The position numbers and the translations under genes are program-made. Under the pieces are notes generated by a model that was given only the letters and a program-made list of their open reading frames with translations, made no database searches and was not told the origin of the DNA. A stretch of 64,000 nt of DNA from Sipunculus nudus (taxonomy: Eukaryota > Annelida > Sipuncula > Golfingiida > Sipunculidae), in the NCBI GenBank assembly GCA_026874595.1, contig CM049316.1, positions 58,723,676 through 58,787,675 on the forward strand, written 5' to 3'. Below, one piece after another: positions 11,700 to 24,560 of the stretch (positions within the stretch are counted from its first letter, which is position 1; the number at the start of each line of letters is the position of its first letter).

Positions 11700-14135
11700 A
11701 GCTCAGCTGACTTTCAGTCATGCTGGGCTATAGCGATGGGTCTTTGTCCGGCGTCCTTCCGTCTGTCTGTCCGGCTGGCCGTCCGGCCGGCCGTTAGCAG
11801 GGCACAAATCATAACCGTAGGGGCTAGGGCCATGAACCCTATGCAGTCTTAGAGGTTATAAAAAGATCTCCTTGCAAACCTGAAATTAGGTCACTGCGAC
11901 CTATATTCTCGATGTTATGGGGTGTGTTTGCACCCCCCAGAAATAACTCTTTGAGACAAAATTTTCATCCCAAACCTTCCATCTTTCACATACAGCTCAC
12001 CTACCAACACGGGGGAGAACCATAATTTTTTTTAGGTCAAAAGGTCAAAGGTCAAGGTCACAGGGGCCTCCTCTTTGAAAAGCCTGTGGATGCATTTTAA
12101 GCCAACCCTTTCATCCCAATTCGTTGATCTTTCACATATAGCTCACCTACTAAGTTGAAGAAAAATCCTATAGATTTTGAGGTCACAAGGTCAAAGGTCA
12201 GGGTCCCAGGATCCACTTCTTTGAAAAGGTAGTGGACACATTTCAAGCTAGACTTTTCATTCCAAACCTTCCAGCACTGACATCGCTTCTCTGCCAACAG
12301 GGGAAAAGACCTGTTGATTTTGAGGTCAAAGGTCAAGTTCACAGCACCCACTTCTTGCGTGGAGTCATTTTCAGGCAAACTTTTCAATCTGTACCTTCCA
12401 TCTGTCATATATGGCTTACCTACCAATAAGGGAAGAAGCCTATTGATGTTGAGGTCAAAAAGTCAAAGGTCAAGGTCACAATATTTAATTGTTCTAAATG
12501 CTTGTGAGCATATTTCAAGTGTAACTGTTCAACCCAAACCTTCAGTCTTTCACATATGCCACATCTATGCATCACTCAGTTTGACTCAAACTTCGTATTT
12601 ATGGGTCTTTTTGCTTGAATAAATAACTTATTGATTTTGGGGTCAGCTGGTCAGCAGGTTAAAGGTTGCAGGTCAAAGTTATTCACCCATTGGTTGCCAA
12701 GTAATTACACCAGATTTAAGTAGTCAGTAGTTACCCATCATTTAGAAAGAATCCAGTTCATATATGGGCAAAAGGCCAAGGTCATAGGTCAGGGATGTTC
12801 ACAATTACTTATTTTATAGACCATCTCTATTTTTCTTGTATATATAACCATCCCACTCCAGCTGGTACATCTCCCTGTGTGGCTGTAATTGTGAGTGACA
12901 CTGGTGACATATGACTCCCTTTTGTATCAGCCTATTAAGTGATAAGGCTCAGTGATAAGTACCTCGTTACTTCATAACAAAAACACTGTTGTCAGAATGC
13001 TTCAGCCAGGCATTAAGACTATGAGAGTATAGTATTAAGGTTTAGCTACTGATTTATAAGATGATGGGAACATTTTGCAGTTTATTTTATGGAATCCTAG
13101 CAATAAACTTAGTTTCCTAGATATCTGAATATTTTAATATATATCACCACATATAAAAGCAAGTGTTTGTTCTCATAATATGTGGATCTGTACCTTGATT
13201 TAGGATGGCTTTTTGTTTTATTTCAAGACTCTTAAACATGCTTTCTGCATTTCTTTTATTTCAAGTTTGGCAGTTTACCTACCCTGCTGACCCCATTGAA
13301 AAGCAGAGTGATAATAAAAATATTGGACTTACACTTTTTACAATTGCATATCTATAAATCTGATATGAGGGCCTGGACATGCCTTTTGAATTATTTTGGG
13401 CATTTATTACTGGATAATTTGCCCCAAGTTTGGTCTCTTATTGGAGAATGTGGGATAACAAATGTCATACTTGTCAGAAATCCATTATGTCTGCCAGTTA
13501 GCCACCTTAGAAATTCTTTCTTCAGGGCAGTTTCAGTAATTTTTCTTTAATGTTTGGTCCGATTTAGATAATGTTTGTTGTCTGATTTCAGACTTGTCAG
13601 AAGTCCAATATGGCCACCAGGCAACCATCTTTTAATTCCTTTTGATCATATTATCTCAAGAACAGTTAAAGTGAATGCAGTTGGATGTATATTTATGTAA
13701 TCTTGTAAAGGATTGGGTTAAATATTTCTGAATAAATATTACTATCATTTATAAAAGTGCAGTACAGTTGGCTTGTATTGAATAAAAATTCATACAGAAG
13801 CACCTGTTTCTCAATAATTCTTGCATGTATTTCCTTGATTTTTGCTATATATTTTGATCTTATATTTGCCCTTTGTGGTGTTCCTTTTGAGACTGACAGG
13901 TTTCAAGCAAGCTGTTGGAATAGTTCCTGATAGCTTAACAATCATGCATTTTCCTCAGACCATCAATTCACTGTGTTTTAACCAGACATAGGTGATATAT
14001 ATTTCTGTTGTCATAGAAAATTTTCAACAAATTGGCAAATTGGTTCTTCAAAATTTGACTGGAAGTTGTGAATCTCAGTCCATGATGTCACAGGTCATGC
14101 TTGGCAGCTGAGCGTCATGACCCATGGGTCACTTG
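11700..14135 (+). mobile_element. Hairpin-headed element, AGCTCAGCTGACT family (second copy)
   Basis: The head AGCTCAGCTGACTTTCAGTC leads into GGGCTATAGCGATGGG, then GTCTGTCTGTCCGGC and a GGCCGGCC-rich tract. The body has modules of about 120-130 bp (11940-12660) repeating CAAACCTTCC, TTTCACATATAGCTCACCTA and AGGTCAAAGGTCAAGGTCAC. The 3' end GCAGCTGAGCGTCATGACCC plus ATGGGTCACTTG|TTT matches the end of the 4392-9153 element almost exactly. Different internal modules with the same two ends suggest exchangeable interiors. The stretch 12900-14000 is AT-rich and may include unrelated sequence. Confidence 0.55.
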
Positions 14136-14610
14136 TTTGGATCTGCCAACTCTTGCTTTGTCTTTAAGGATTCTGAATTTTCAATCATGTATATTCTTAG
14201 GCTTTCAGGAACATAGGGCTAAGCGTCATTTGCAGAAACACTGTGCTGATCACTGAGGATAACATTTCATACAGTGACATGATTAATGACATAAAATAAA
14301 AAAGGTATAGATTAAACTTTACATACTTTATTCATTCAAAATTTGCCTCTGATCATTTCCCCCTGGAATGCTCGAGACTTAGATGCGACGCTGAAACATT
14401 TTAGTCTGGGTGTCCCAGGCTCCCCAAAATTTTGTTACTTAGTCTCTATTGAAAGCCCTGATATTCATAAACTGATCCAAACCTTTGTTGTGCACCTAAT
14501 TCTTTGTTGATTTAGAGTCACCTTATATTCCTGACTCTCCTGTCACATTAAATTAACCACTCTATCATGTAAATTATTTTGTCCTGGAAGATGCCAAAAA
14601 GTTCTAGAAA

Positions 14611-16050
14611 TGGAAATGTCCTAAAATTTTGAAGCCTTCATTTGAATGCACCCTGATAAAATGTCTTGAAATTTTGTTAGCCTTCATTTGTATGCCCCCT
14701 GAAAAAATGTCTCTAAATATATGTAAGCCTTCATTTGTTTGCACCCTGATAAAATGTCTTGAAATGTTGTAAGCCTTCATTTGTATGCACCTTGATAAAA
14801 TGTCTTGAAATGTTGTAAGCCTTCATTTGTATGCACACTGATAAAATGTCCTGAAATGTTGTCAGCCTTCATTTGTATGCACCCTGATAAAATGTCTTGA
14901 AATGTTGTAAGCCTTCATTTGTATGCACACTGATAAAATGTCCTGAAATGTTGTAAGCCTTCATTTGTATGCACCCTGATAAAATGTCTTGAAATGTTGT
15001 AAGCCTTCATTTGTATGCAACCTGTTAAAATGTCTTGAAATGTTGTAAGCCTTCATTTGTATGCCCCCTGAAAAAATGTCTCTAAATATATGTTAGCCTT
15101 CATTTGTATGCACCCTGATAAAATGTCTTGAAATACTGTAAGCCTTCATTTGTATGCCCCCTGAAAAAATCTCTCTAAATATATGTAAGCCTTCATTTGT
15201 ATGCACCCTGATAAAATGTCCTGAAATGTTGTAAGCCTTCATTTGTATGCACCCTGATAAAATGTCTTGAAATGTTGTAAGCCTTCATTTGTATGCAACC
15301 TGTTAAAATGTCTTGAAATGTTGTAAGCCTTCATTTGTATGCACCCTGATAAAATGTCCTGAAATGTTGTAAGCCTTCATTTGTATGCCCCCTGAAAAAA
15401 TGTCTCTAAATATATGTAAGCCTTCATTTGTATGCACCCTGATAAAATGTCTTGAAATGTTGTAAGCCTTAATTTGTATGCCCCCTGAAAAAATGTCTCT
15501 AAATATATGTAAGCCTTCATTTGTATGCACCCTGATAAAATGTCTTGAAATGTTGTAAGCCTTCATTTGTATGCCCCCTGAAAAAATGTCTCTAAATATA
15601 TGTAAGCCTTCATTTGTATGCACCCTGATAAAATGTCTCAAAATGTTGTAAGCCTTCATTTGTATGCACCTTGATAAAATGTCTTGAAATGTTGTAAGCC
15701 TTCATTTGTATGCATCTTGATAAAATGTCTTGAAATGTTGTAAGCCTTCATTTGTATGCACCCTGATAAAATGTAATGAAATGTTGTAAGCCTTCATTTG
15801 TATGCACCCTGATAAAATATCCTGAAATGTTGTAAGCCTTCATTTATATGCACCCTGATAAAATGTCTTTAAATGTTGTAAGCCTTCATTTGTATGCCCC
15901 CTGAAAAAATGTCTCTAAATATATGTAAGCCTTCATTTGTATGCACCCTGATAAAATGTCTTGAAATGTTGTAAGCCTTCATTTGTATGCCCCCTGAAAA
16001 AATCTCTCTAAATATATGTAAGCCTTCATTTGTATGCATCCAGATAATCA
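14611..16050 (+). repeat. 46/47-bp satellite with dimeric higher-order arrangement
   Basis: About 30 copies of a unit starting AAGCCTTCATTTGTATGC. Type A (46 bp) continues ACCCTGATAAAATGTC and ends in GAAATGTTGT. Type B (47 bp) continues CCCCTGAAAAAATGTC and ends in AAATATATGT. From about 15370 to 15640, and again near 15870-16030, A and B alternate as a 93-bp dimer; elsewhere A units are consecutive. Because 93 is divisible by 3, the minus strand stays open over long runs (118 and 62 codons, repeating MKAYNI and HTNEGLHIFRDIFSGGIQ). I regard that as a consequence of the period, not as a gene. Confidence 0.92.
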
Positions 16051-16927
16051 GTGGCAAGAATGCTAACCTATATTAGAAAAAATATGTTTCCATTCATTCA
16101 GGTTAATTGGACCTGTTATTGTTGGCAGGTCAATATGTGTTTGTGTATTGGAGTTACTTGCTTTTTATATATGTAGTGTTATATTATAGCTGGGAGTAAT
16201 GTTCACATACTTACAATAGTGTATTTCAGCCCAAACTGACAATGTATACAGAGATGAATTGAATTGCTGAAAGCTATCATTTTTTTTTAAACAACTATTT
16301 TTATTTCCTCACATATTGCAGAGGAATAAAATAATTTATATGTTTGAGTGCTCATATTTAAGTGCACTTTAGTGCAAGTTCTTTTCATATCTAAATGTTT
16401 CCACACCACTATGTGCATCCTATGAAACAAATTTTCTTATTGTTACTGTGACCTAGTCTGCTTTCCATGACATGAAGTTCATATTGTAAATGTAAGTTGG
16501 CCACAGTCCTTAACTGACAGAGGTGCAGGCAGTCAGGGAAAAATAGTGTTTCTTGTGAGGTAAGTGAAAATTCATGGAATTTCATTAAAAACAATGGAGT
16601 TCTGTGGTTATGAAAAAAAGTCATGGGAATACCAGGAAAATTGAGAAAATTGTTGTGAACTTGGTTGATAAACAGGTTGAAAGCATTTGGCAATCAATTT
16701 TTAAGAGCCTGTATTCAGTCAATCCATTTTACATTCATTGTCCTTTCAATTTGTTGATTTTTTTTAATCAAAGTTGTATTTATTGTGGAATCAGGACACC
16801 TATTAAATCAGGTTCATTTGGTCAAATTAAAAGTTTGTTTATCATGAAAATCCAACCAGAAGTTATGGAAAAGTCATTGAAAGATCAGGAAATTCATATT
16901 CAGGGGGCTGCTGGAAACTCTAACAGA
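16051..16927. other. No feature seen
   Basis: AT-rich spacer after the satellite. Overlapping open frames of 94 codons (minus, 16409-16693) and 112 codons (plus, 16604-16942) lack splice signals and recognisable domains. Confidence 0.5.
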
Positions 16928-17575
16928 GCTTCTGGGGGCTAGGGTTAGAATATAAGACTCAAAGCCAGAATGTAGAGGGTTCAGATCTCTGCAGGGCTCA
17001 AAATTAATGGTTAACCGCTTACATAGGGCAAGTGAAAGTTCCAGAAAATAGTCGGAGGGCAAATATAAGTCACCTTATACTTGCCTGACTGGGCACGTGG
17101 GTGTCAAACATAAACCTGTATCCAAAGGCCTGAAAAAGGATGTTTGTGTTCTTAAATAAAATCTGATTTTAGAATTGCAAACAAAAATCCATGTAGGGCA
17201 AGTAAAAGCTAGATGTTACTTGACGAACTGGGCAAGTATTTTCGAAAGTTTATGTCGAGCCCTGCTATGCTCATGGTCGGCCACCCCCAGGGTTTGCACT
17301 CTGCAGGGTTAATGGGAAGGCTGTGCCCCACAGCTATGTGTCACTTATAAACTAGGGCATTTTTTTTCTTGGGGGGGGGGGGGGTTCCTGGTGTTCAGAC
17401 CCAGTAATGTGGATGGTTACACACCAAGGACCAGTAGGTGGGGTAGACACCGGGCCTAGGAGACAACAGTATACAAATTAACCCTGTAACATAATCCAAA
17501 ACCATAATGGAACTCTGCAGATGTACATACTTGGATTTATATAAGACAGCATTAAAAATGGAGGTGGTTTACCTG
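16928..17575 (+). mobile_element. tRNA-derived SINE, copy A, interrupted and degraded
   Basis: The head is a decayed tRNA-like sequence (GCTTCTGGGGGCTAGGGTTA, B-box-like GGGTTCAGATCTC). A 273-bp MITE (16992-17264) interrupts it. The body resumes with ACTCTGCAGGGTTAATGGGA, GGCTGTGCCCCACAGC, a 14-G run (17371-17384), TTCCTGGTGTTCAGACCCAG and CTGCAGATGTACATACTTGG, all shared in order with copies at 18659, 32929 and 57222. No A-rich tail or target duplication is clear, so it looks older. Confidence 0.65.
16992..17264. mobile_element. CAGGG...CCCTG MITE (hAT-like) nested in SINE A
   Basis: The ends CAGGGCTCAAAATTAA and TTTATGTCGAGCCCTG are inverted over about 16 bp. The 273-bp interior carries GGGCAAGT repeats and TACTTGCCTGACTGGGCA. 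It splits the SINE between its B box and the CTCTGCAGGGTTAATGGG block. CAGGG termini are typical of hAT elements, but the flanking 8-mers do not match, so the class is only suggested. A partial copy lies at 2047-2118. Confidence 0.6.
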
Positions 17576-18658
17576 CATCACATATTGAGCAAGCCACATA
17601 TTTTACTCTCAGAAGCAAACAGATCTGTTTGGGCCATCTCAGACTCCTACATCCCTTCTGCACATATGTATTCTCTCATATATGTAAGAAGAGTGTTATT
17701 TTTTAGATCAGGGGTAATAACAAGTTAATGGTGAATTAGATTAACTTCCAGTTATTTCAAAGCATTTGTTTATTTCTGTAGAACTGACTTAAGTGCATTT
17801 TGAATTCTTCTGTGGTACTGGTTTTGGGTTTACATGGTTACCCAAGAGTCCACTTCAGAAATATTCCATTACCCCCATGAAGTGGCATATTATTTTAGGA
17901 ACATTATTTTCAACAATAATAAGCATATACTTGAACATAATAAAAAGGTTAATATTTACTGCACCCTGTGTTAGGAGAGCCTTTTTAAACTACTGGTAGT
18001 CCTTGGATGGTCTCATTGAGAGTGTGTATTTCTGTTTCATTGTACATTTATTTTGTGTGAAAAACTTCCTGCTGTCACTGGCCTTCATGTGAACAGCTTG
18101 ATGATGGCTACGTTTTTATGACACCAGTCCACTGAAGGAATTAATTGCCAATAAAGACATCTCAAGTTTTCTGGGTGCATTTTTGTTAGTTATCGTTCCA
18201 CACACCAGATGGCAGCACTGTCATCTTTTCTTCGCTTTAAAGCTGCACCTATGGTCAGACAGATTTTAAATTAAAGGTTCATATAACTGTTCCCTACAAT
18301 TTATTTAACTGCTGGTGATTTAATTTTAAGTGATTATTGAATTTGGGTGCAAATATTTTGTCAGAATAAAAATTGTTAAAACAAAGCTGAGTACACTGAG
18401 CAGAATTTGACTCTCCACAGTCTACAAAAAAGACTATATATCCCAAGCTTCAGATCTGCAGACTGCATCTGGATCTAAATGTAATTAAACATTTAGGAAC
18501 AAAGCATGTATAAACTAAGCATGTATAAACTATCTTTAAATTATGCATGATGATCTCGAATTGCTGTTTCCAATTTGGTTTAATAGGGAAAATTTGTATT
18601 GGACTCTTACCTGGATTTTGGCTCCATATGACTCAGACGCAAAGATGGTGGACTAGAC

Positions 18659-19106
18659 AATCTGCTTCTGTGGCTCAGGGGTAGAGCGCAGAACCCCAAG
18701 CCTCGAGATCGTGGGTTGAATCTCAGCCGAGGCAGTGAGATTTTTTTCACAATCGGCCCCCACCCAGGGTGAGGGCTCTGCAGGCTTAATGGGATGGCTG
18801 TGCCCAACAGCTGCATATCAGTCACATACGAGTGTGTCTTTGGGGGGGGGGTTCCTTGGTGTTATGACCCAGCAATGGAGATTATAACACACCCAGGACC
18901 CGCAGGTGTGCTAGACACCATGCCTGGGTGACACCAGGATACAAAATAAGAAAAAAAAAAATGGTAGGAAATGAGAGCTACTGCCCTGTCAAGAAATCCT
19001 ATACTGAAATGGAAACTCTGCAGATGTACATACTTTGGTTAACAAATAAATAAGTCAGCAATACAAAATGGAGGTGGGTCCCTCCACCAAAAAATAAGAA
19101 AAAGAG
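18659..19106 (+). mobile_element. tRNA-derived SINE, copy B, with 9-bp target duplication
   Basis: The 5' region contains pol III promoter-like boxes: A box TGGCTCAGGGGTAGAGC, B box GGGTTGAATCTC. The body follows (GGGCTCTGCAGGCTTAATGG, GGGGGTTCCTTGGTGTTATG, ACCCAGCAATGG, CTGCAGATGTACATAC), then an A-rich tail. GGACTAGAC flanks both sides (18650-18658 and 19107-19115). The insertion lies in a GGACTC-rich repeat also present uninterrupted at 9655-9750. The minus-strand open frame 18607-18825 is incidental. Confidence 0.85.
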
Positions 19107-19237
19107 GGACTAGACTAGAATTTGGTCTTGTACTCAGATTATTTAGAGTCACCTGTGTAACTAATACAGAGTAAGAAAGAAAAGCTTGTTTAGTTTGCTG
19201 TACTGGTTTATGAATAATATACACAGCCATCAATAAT

Positions 19238-20350
19238 TAGGGCCCCGCTTGAAAGTGGGTGCCCTATAGTAATCGACCTGACCGTCTGTCTGTCTGTCCG
19301 TCCGTCCACAAATTCTTTTCCGGATGATAACTCCAATTAGGATTGACAGATTGAGTTCAAACCTGAAATATGTATTAACCATCAATTATTGAAGATCCCT
19401 ATCAATTTTGGGGTCCGGAGGTCAAAGACCAAAAAAGTTATTTACAGTTTGGTGTTAAATTTTAGGTCCCTCTTTCAGCAGGGCAGAAATCATATTTGTA
19501 ACCATAATTGTTTGTTCCACCTTAACAGTAGGACAGGTCCTCAGGTCAACAGCAACGAGGCATGATATATGGTCTTAGTCAGCCATTTTTCTGTAAGTTA
19601 TGCGGTAAAAACCATTTCTGAATACCTAGTAAGGTTGCGCTCTCTTAGCAAATATTCATGCAAAAGGACACACATTGTTAACACAATTACTCGTAAAAAG
19701 TATTTCATATAAGGTCTCACGGCAGTGATGGACCTTTTGATGGGCTACATCATGTTTGAAGATGGGTAACCTTGATGGATTTTCAAGGTCACAGACGTGA
19801 TAATGCTAAAGTGATGTTAACTAAATAGCTCGCAATAAATTTGACTAACACTCACTGAACTTGCACCAGTAATGTTTGTTTTGATGGGCTAGGTCAAGTT
19901 CGAAGATGGATGACCTTGACAGAGGCAATAATTCTCAAATGATGTTAATGCAATAACTCGCAAAGAATTTGATGAACAATCAAATTTGTTTCTGCATAAT
20001 AACTCCCCTAACATATGATGGATAGGATTCAAACATAATATGTATCACCCATGGCCTAAGGGAGAAGCTTATTGATATTTGGGTCGGAAGGAAAAAAAAA
20101 AGTAATACACAGTTTGGTGTTCAGTTGCTGGTGTCTCCTTCAGCAGGCCAGATATGATGAATCTTTTTCCAGTCACTCGTGTACAGCAGCATTACATTTT
20201 CACAGCATATTTTGTACAGACAATTTGAAGATTCCCCAGAAAAGGATACACTTGCCCAACGCACCACAGTGGCTCTCAGTTAGACCATGTTTGGACAAAT
20301 CTATCTCCACTTCCAACATCTCTAGGAATTTGGACCTATTATAGTGACCT
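19238..20350 (+). mobile_element. Hairpin-headed element, TAGGGCC family (second copy)
   Basis: The head 19238-19266 (TAGGGCCCCGCTTGAAAGTG, GGTGCCCTA) matches 393-421 and is followed by CTGTCTGTCTGTCCGTCCGT. Internal blocks repeat: GATAACTCC near 19326 and AATAACTCC near 19999, and ACAGTTTGGTGTT followed by TCAGCAGG at two sites. The modules differ from those of the first copy although the head is the same. The 3' end is not clear, so the right border is approximate. Confidence 0.45.
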
Positions 20351-20985
20351 TCAACAAATTTACATTGATATTCATATGTAGCCATTCTACACAATACAGC
20401 GCATCTGTAGACCGAAGCCCAAGAACAGCTGAATCTCAGTTCAAGAGAATAACCATTTAATCACTACTAACCAGCAGCTGACAGTCTCTAATACTACAAG
20501 GTTCATGTACAGACTCAAGCCTCACATATAATAAGGCCAATTCAACATACAAATACTGGAAAAATATTTGACACCCACCCAGCCAAGACTTCAACCAAGA
20601 ATAATTGGCACAGGTAATACACAAATACAGAAACTAAAAATGCATGCAGTTCTTTTATATCATTATTTTGATAGCTTTGAACATTTTCACTTTACCATAT
20701 CTTTTCTTCCAGCTTATACATGTCAGCTGTTCTTTACAGGTTCTTTAATTTTCAAATATCACTCTATAAGCCCATGCTACCAAAGTACACTAAATTCACA
20801 GTGCTTCAATTTATAATGACTCCATCTTTTGCGGAGCCCTACCTGACCTGTCAGTTTTCTAGTTGTATCATATTTTATGAGATTTACAGATGACCACATT
20901 TATCATTGTCAGAGCCACCAATAATCATATTGGTCAGTCACATCAGTCAGTACATCTTTTATGTTCCCCAGGCCTAGTGGCTATA

Positions 20986-21065
20986 CTGTGGTTAGCTTTT
21001 GGTTTGCAAGGGATTCAATTCTGCAATATTTGCAAAGGTGAAACTGTTGTAAAATGAAAAATCTT
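20986..21065. mobile_element. Left-end fragment of the CTGTGGTTG MITE
   Basis: TA|CTGTGGTTAGC then TTTGGTTTGCAAGGGATTCA and a GCAATATTTGCAAAGG block match the left part of the copies at 59246 and 62784. No right end is recognisable. Confidence 0.5.
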
Positions 21066-23916
21066 TGATTAGAATATTTCCAGGCTACAGAGACAGTCAT
21101 TTATACTGAAGCTTCACTGGCATATCATGGATGTTTAGTTAACCATGTCTGTAAAGTCAATTCAAGAAAAGAAAAGAAATCATAAATAATAAAAGAACTT
21201 GTATGTTTCAATAAGTAAGAGATTGATTTTATAACTATTCAATAATATCAGACCTTGAGTAATCAATTGTCACATTGTGAAGAGTATTTCTAGCATATTA
21301 AATAAAAAATATTCAATTAAGGCAGGGATCAACATTTACCATAACCTGACTGCCTGGGGAAGGTGCCCAATCAGAAGGTCCATTAAATCACTGACATTAA
21401 TTAAAGGTGAATTATTTATGCATGTGACCAGTGTTGATAAGATGAAAATTTATCCTTTTGTGTGCATAATAAATGACTGTTTTACTCAAATTTCCAGTAT
21501 CATTGGTGTAAGTTTCTATCACATTTATTGCCAGAGTATCCAATTTTTCAATTGATATGAACTTGGAATAAATCTCTCTAAATATTAATCAACACCTTGG
21601 TCGAATGGACTAAAAATTTTAGGGGAAAAGTTATGAACAGAACAAGCATCAGTTAATTTATACTCTAATGAAAAAAAATAGTGGCAGGCAACAGACACCA
21701 TTGGCAAAGTGAATTTTTTATCAACCAGCTGCATTGCATTGCAAGTGAGAAAAAAAGTCAGTTCTAACCCTGTTTATGAATATACTCCGTGTACGGTAGG
21801 TAACTGCATGGTGAGATCTTGAAATTGAACTTTTCCAAAACTGTATAAAACTGAAAACTAACCAAAAGTTTACTTACGTAAAGTCAACCACAGTATTCAC
21901 AAACATTAATACTTATGGCAACAAAAGGGGCACAAGAATGCTTTTGGGAATCATTCAAAGAAAACTGTAGGTGTCAGACTGAATTATGAATATAACATTT
22001 ATAAGAGTGTATGGGAAGTCAGTTTTTGTCCTTATGCATACTTCCTTTCACTCACTTCCTTGAAGGATGTATGCTATTTCCTGTGATGAATAGATACAAA
22101 AAACTGTGATAAAAAAACCAGATCCTCTATGTGTATACCTAGGTTACCTGGAAATGACCTTTTGACGTGCGCCAGTGTTGTGACATTGAACTTAGTTGCG
22201 GATGGCGGCAACATTCCATTTTCCAAATCTTGGGCATCTACCTATAAGTAGGCCTGTAAATTGTGAGGGCCCTTATGATCGATTCAATTATTGATTCTTT
22301 ACCTTGTAATCAATTCTCAATTCAATTCTTACTTAGGTAGTAATTGAGACTTTTTAAAAATAAGAGCAGTTTTAGCAAAATTAATATTGGTGAATTTCAG
22401 TAAATAAAAGAAAAGATGTAGCTCTCCCTGTTTTGTCGCCGCCATATATGTTCCTATGCAAGCTAGTTGAGAGGTCCATCAGGAAACATTTAAAGTAGAT
22501 TAAGGGCACATAAACGGTAAAGATTGAGTGAAATGAAATGAATGGATTCAGAGATTAATAATGGTTTACAATTTAATCAAGTTCTTGCAATTCAGTGTAT
22601 TGATTCTTTGATGCATTGTTACACACCTACAAATAAGACAGTTGCATGTATTTTATAGAATGCAGATTCTGTAGTTGAATTAACTTCCTGTAATTCTTCT
22701 AAAGATCTGCTATGATATTGGATGCAGGTTTTGTTTGACCCTTGTGTGACTGTCTGTTCGTTTCTCTGTTTGTTATGTACAAGTGCAAAATTCATTGAAT
22801 GTTCAAAGTATGGAGGTATTGATCCTGGTAGGGGGAGAGCTGATTAAATTGTAAAGTAGAGCAATGTGTGATATTTATATCACAATCATTATGTAATTTG
22901 AGGATTTGGGTGTGGCCCAAAAAAGCGTTATATACTGATACCCTATGGCTACAACCAAACTCTCCGCAAACATATTATTTTGTCTGGACACTGTCTTCAC
23001 AAAGTATTTTTATCTCGCATCCCAATGCCCTTACTGAACCCAGACAGGTTTATTCCACCCTATTTCTCAAAACCCCTCTGAGACATTCAGGCTGTCATTT
23101 TTTGTACACACTAAAATAGGGATGTCGCAGGTTGCATGTCGAAATTATTGGTATACCTCTGGTGGTAAAAATTCATGATATCTATCATGTGGTATATATC
23201 AGGTATATGATAATATTTCTCCATTTACCTCACAGCAATGTATACTCATATTTTACTCTATTTATGATACTAATGTATTTACCAGGTCAGGTTGTTTTAC
23301 ATGAGAGCCTCATAGGATAATAAGATATATTCAGGGAAAACATAGTTAATTTTATTTAATAATGTTGTGTTTATTGTTATCATTAGTTGTGTTGATCAGT
23401 AGATTGGTTTATGTACCAAATGATGGAAATTACCAGACTACAGTTTGTTATGATTAGCTGACAGAAGATTCTGGAGGTCTAGAATCTTGTTGGAGGCTTA
23501 GCTGGAAATTTCCAGAACACTCCTTGCTTGAACCTTCAATGTAATGCCAATTTATAAGTGGGGGCCAGCCGATTTGGGGAGTTAGTCAAAGTAGAATTGT
23601 TCTGTAGACGTTGTGATTTAGATTTGTGTTCAAATTTTGAGCCAGTTAACAGCGGGCAAGAGTAAGTCAGTGAAATCATGCATTCTGGAAGTACTATTTG
23701 TAAGACCGGAACCAGTCAACATCGGGTAGAAGCCATTTGTGACGTTCTTTGAAATAAACTTGTTTTGTTACAAACCCTGAACTTGAAATTTCTGGACTCC
23801 TGCATGAAAGTTCTCGGGAAAATATTTGTCCACTGCATGTGTGCTGTAACAATTTACATTAATACATAGTTTCAGCTCATCAGAATAAGATGAGGTTACA
23901 CTTGAATAAAGTTTTT
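21066..23916. other. No gene seen; spacer with a decayed dispersed repeat
   Basis: At about 22270-22630, ATCGATTCAATTATTGATTC and related GATT-rich blocks resemble the dispersed family at 40363, 48898 and 55268. A minor GC-rich patch lies near 22165-22215 (GACGTGCGCC, TTGCGGATGGCGGC). No supported exon. Confidence 0.45.
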
Positions 23917-24560
23917 AGCTCTCAGCTCTTAGGCCGATGGGCTATTGTCGTCACCCAAGCTGTTCGTTTGTCTGTCCGGCGTCCGTTAACTTTTACCTTG
24001 TGAGCGAGATATCTCTAAAAGGATTCACCGTAGTAATTTTATTTATTTGGTGCAGATGTATATCGACAAAATCTCGGTCAAATTTGAAGATGGGTGACCT
24101 TGACTGATTTTTCTACGTTTTAGAGCTGATAATAGAAAAACACTTAGAAGCTAATTTCTCAGGAACCATTGGGGGGATTTTCACAAAATTTACTATGTTC
24201 ATTGTGACTGATAGTCTGCACCTGCTGCACAAGTTTGGTGGCACCACCTACAATTTCTGATTTTCATGAATTTTTATCATTTTTTTTTCAACTTTGGCCT
24301 TTTGTGCGGGATATCTCCAAAGGTATTCAACACAGGAACTTCATTTCTTCAGTGCTGATGCATATTAACAAAATCTTGGTCATGTTCAAAGATGGGTTAC
24401 CTTGACCTACTTTTCAAGGTCACAGAGCTTAGAATAGAAAAAAAATTAGGAGCTTATTTCTCAGGAACCACTGGGTGGATTGTTATGAAACATGGTGTAA
24501 TGATATGCCTTGATGATCTCTAAGTCCTGCATGAGATCGGTATTACCATACTTGCAAAGG
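23917..24560 (+). mobile_element. Hairpin-headed element, variant AGCTCTCAGCTC head
   Basis: TTTTTAGCTCTCAGCTCTTA and GGGCTATTGTCG begin a unit with GTCTGTCCGGCGTCCG. Two modules follow, marked by GATATCTC at 24008 and 24310 (302-bp period), each with GATGGGTGACCTTGACTG-type and TCAGGAACCA blocks. Near 24237, GGTGGCACCACC is a one-base variant of the palindrome in the other families. I could not define the 3' border. Confidence 0.45.

Noticed and set aside
12097-12622. Overlapping open frames on both strands as small genes
   Set aside because: They lie in the AGGTCA-type tandem modules of the 11700-14135 element, and the frames mirror each other as expected for repeats.
11940-12660. Cluster of nuclear-receptor sites (AGGTCA direct repeats)
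   Set aside because: The motifs are part of tandem modules in mobile elements and occur in several families here. Frequency alone is no evidence of regulation.
15303-15659. 118-codon repetitive protein on the minus strand
   Set aside because: The open frame follows from the 93-bp dimer period being divisible by 3 and having no stop in that frame. There are no promoter, splice or start-context signals, and neighbouring parts of the same array are closed.
14611-16050. CRISPR array (regular repeats near 46 bp)
   Set aside because: The units are directly adjacent and homologous along their full length, with no unique spacers. The sequence context is eukaryotic. It is a tandem satellite.
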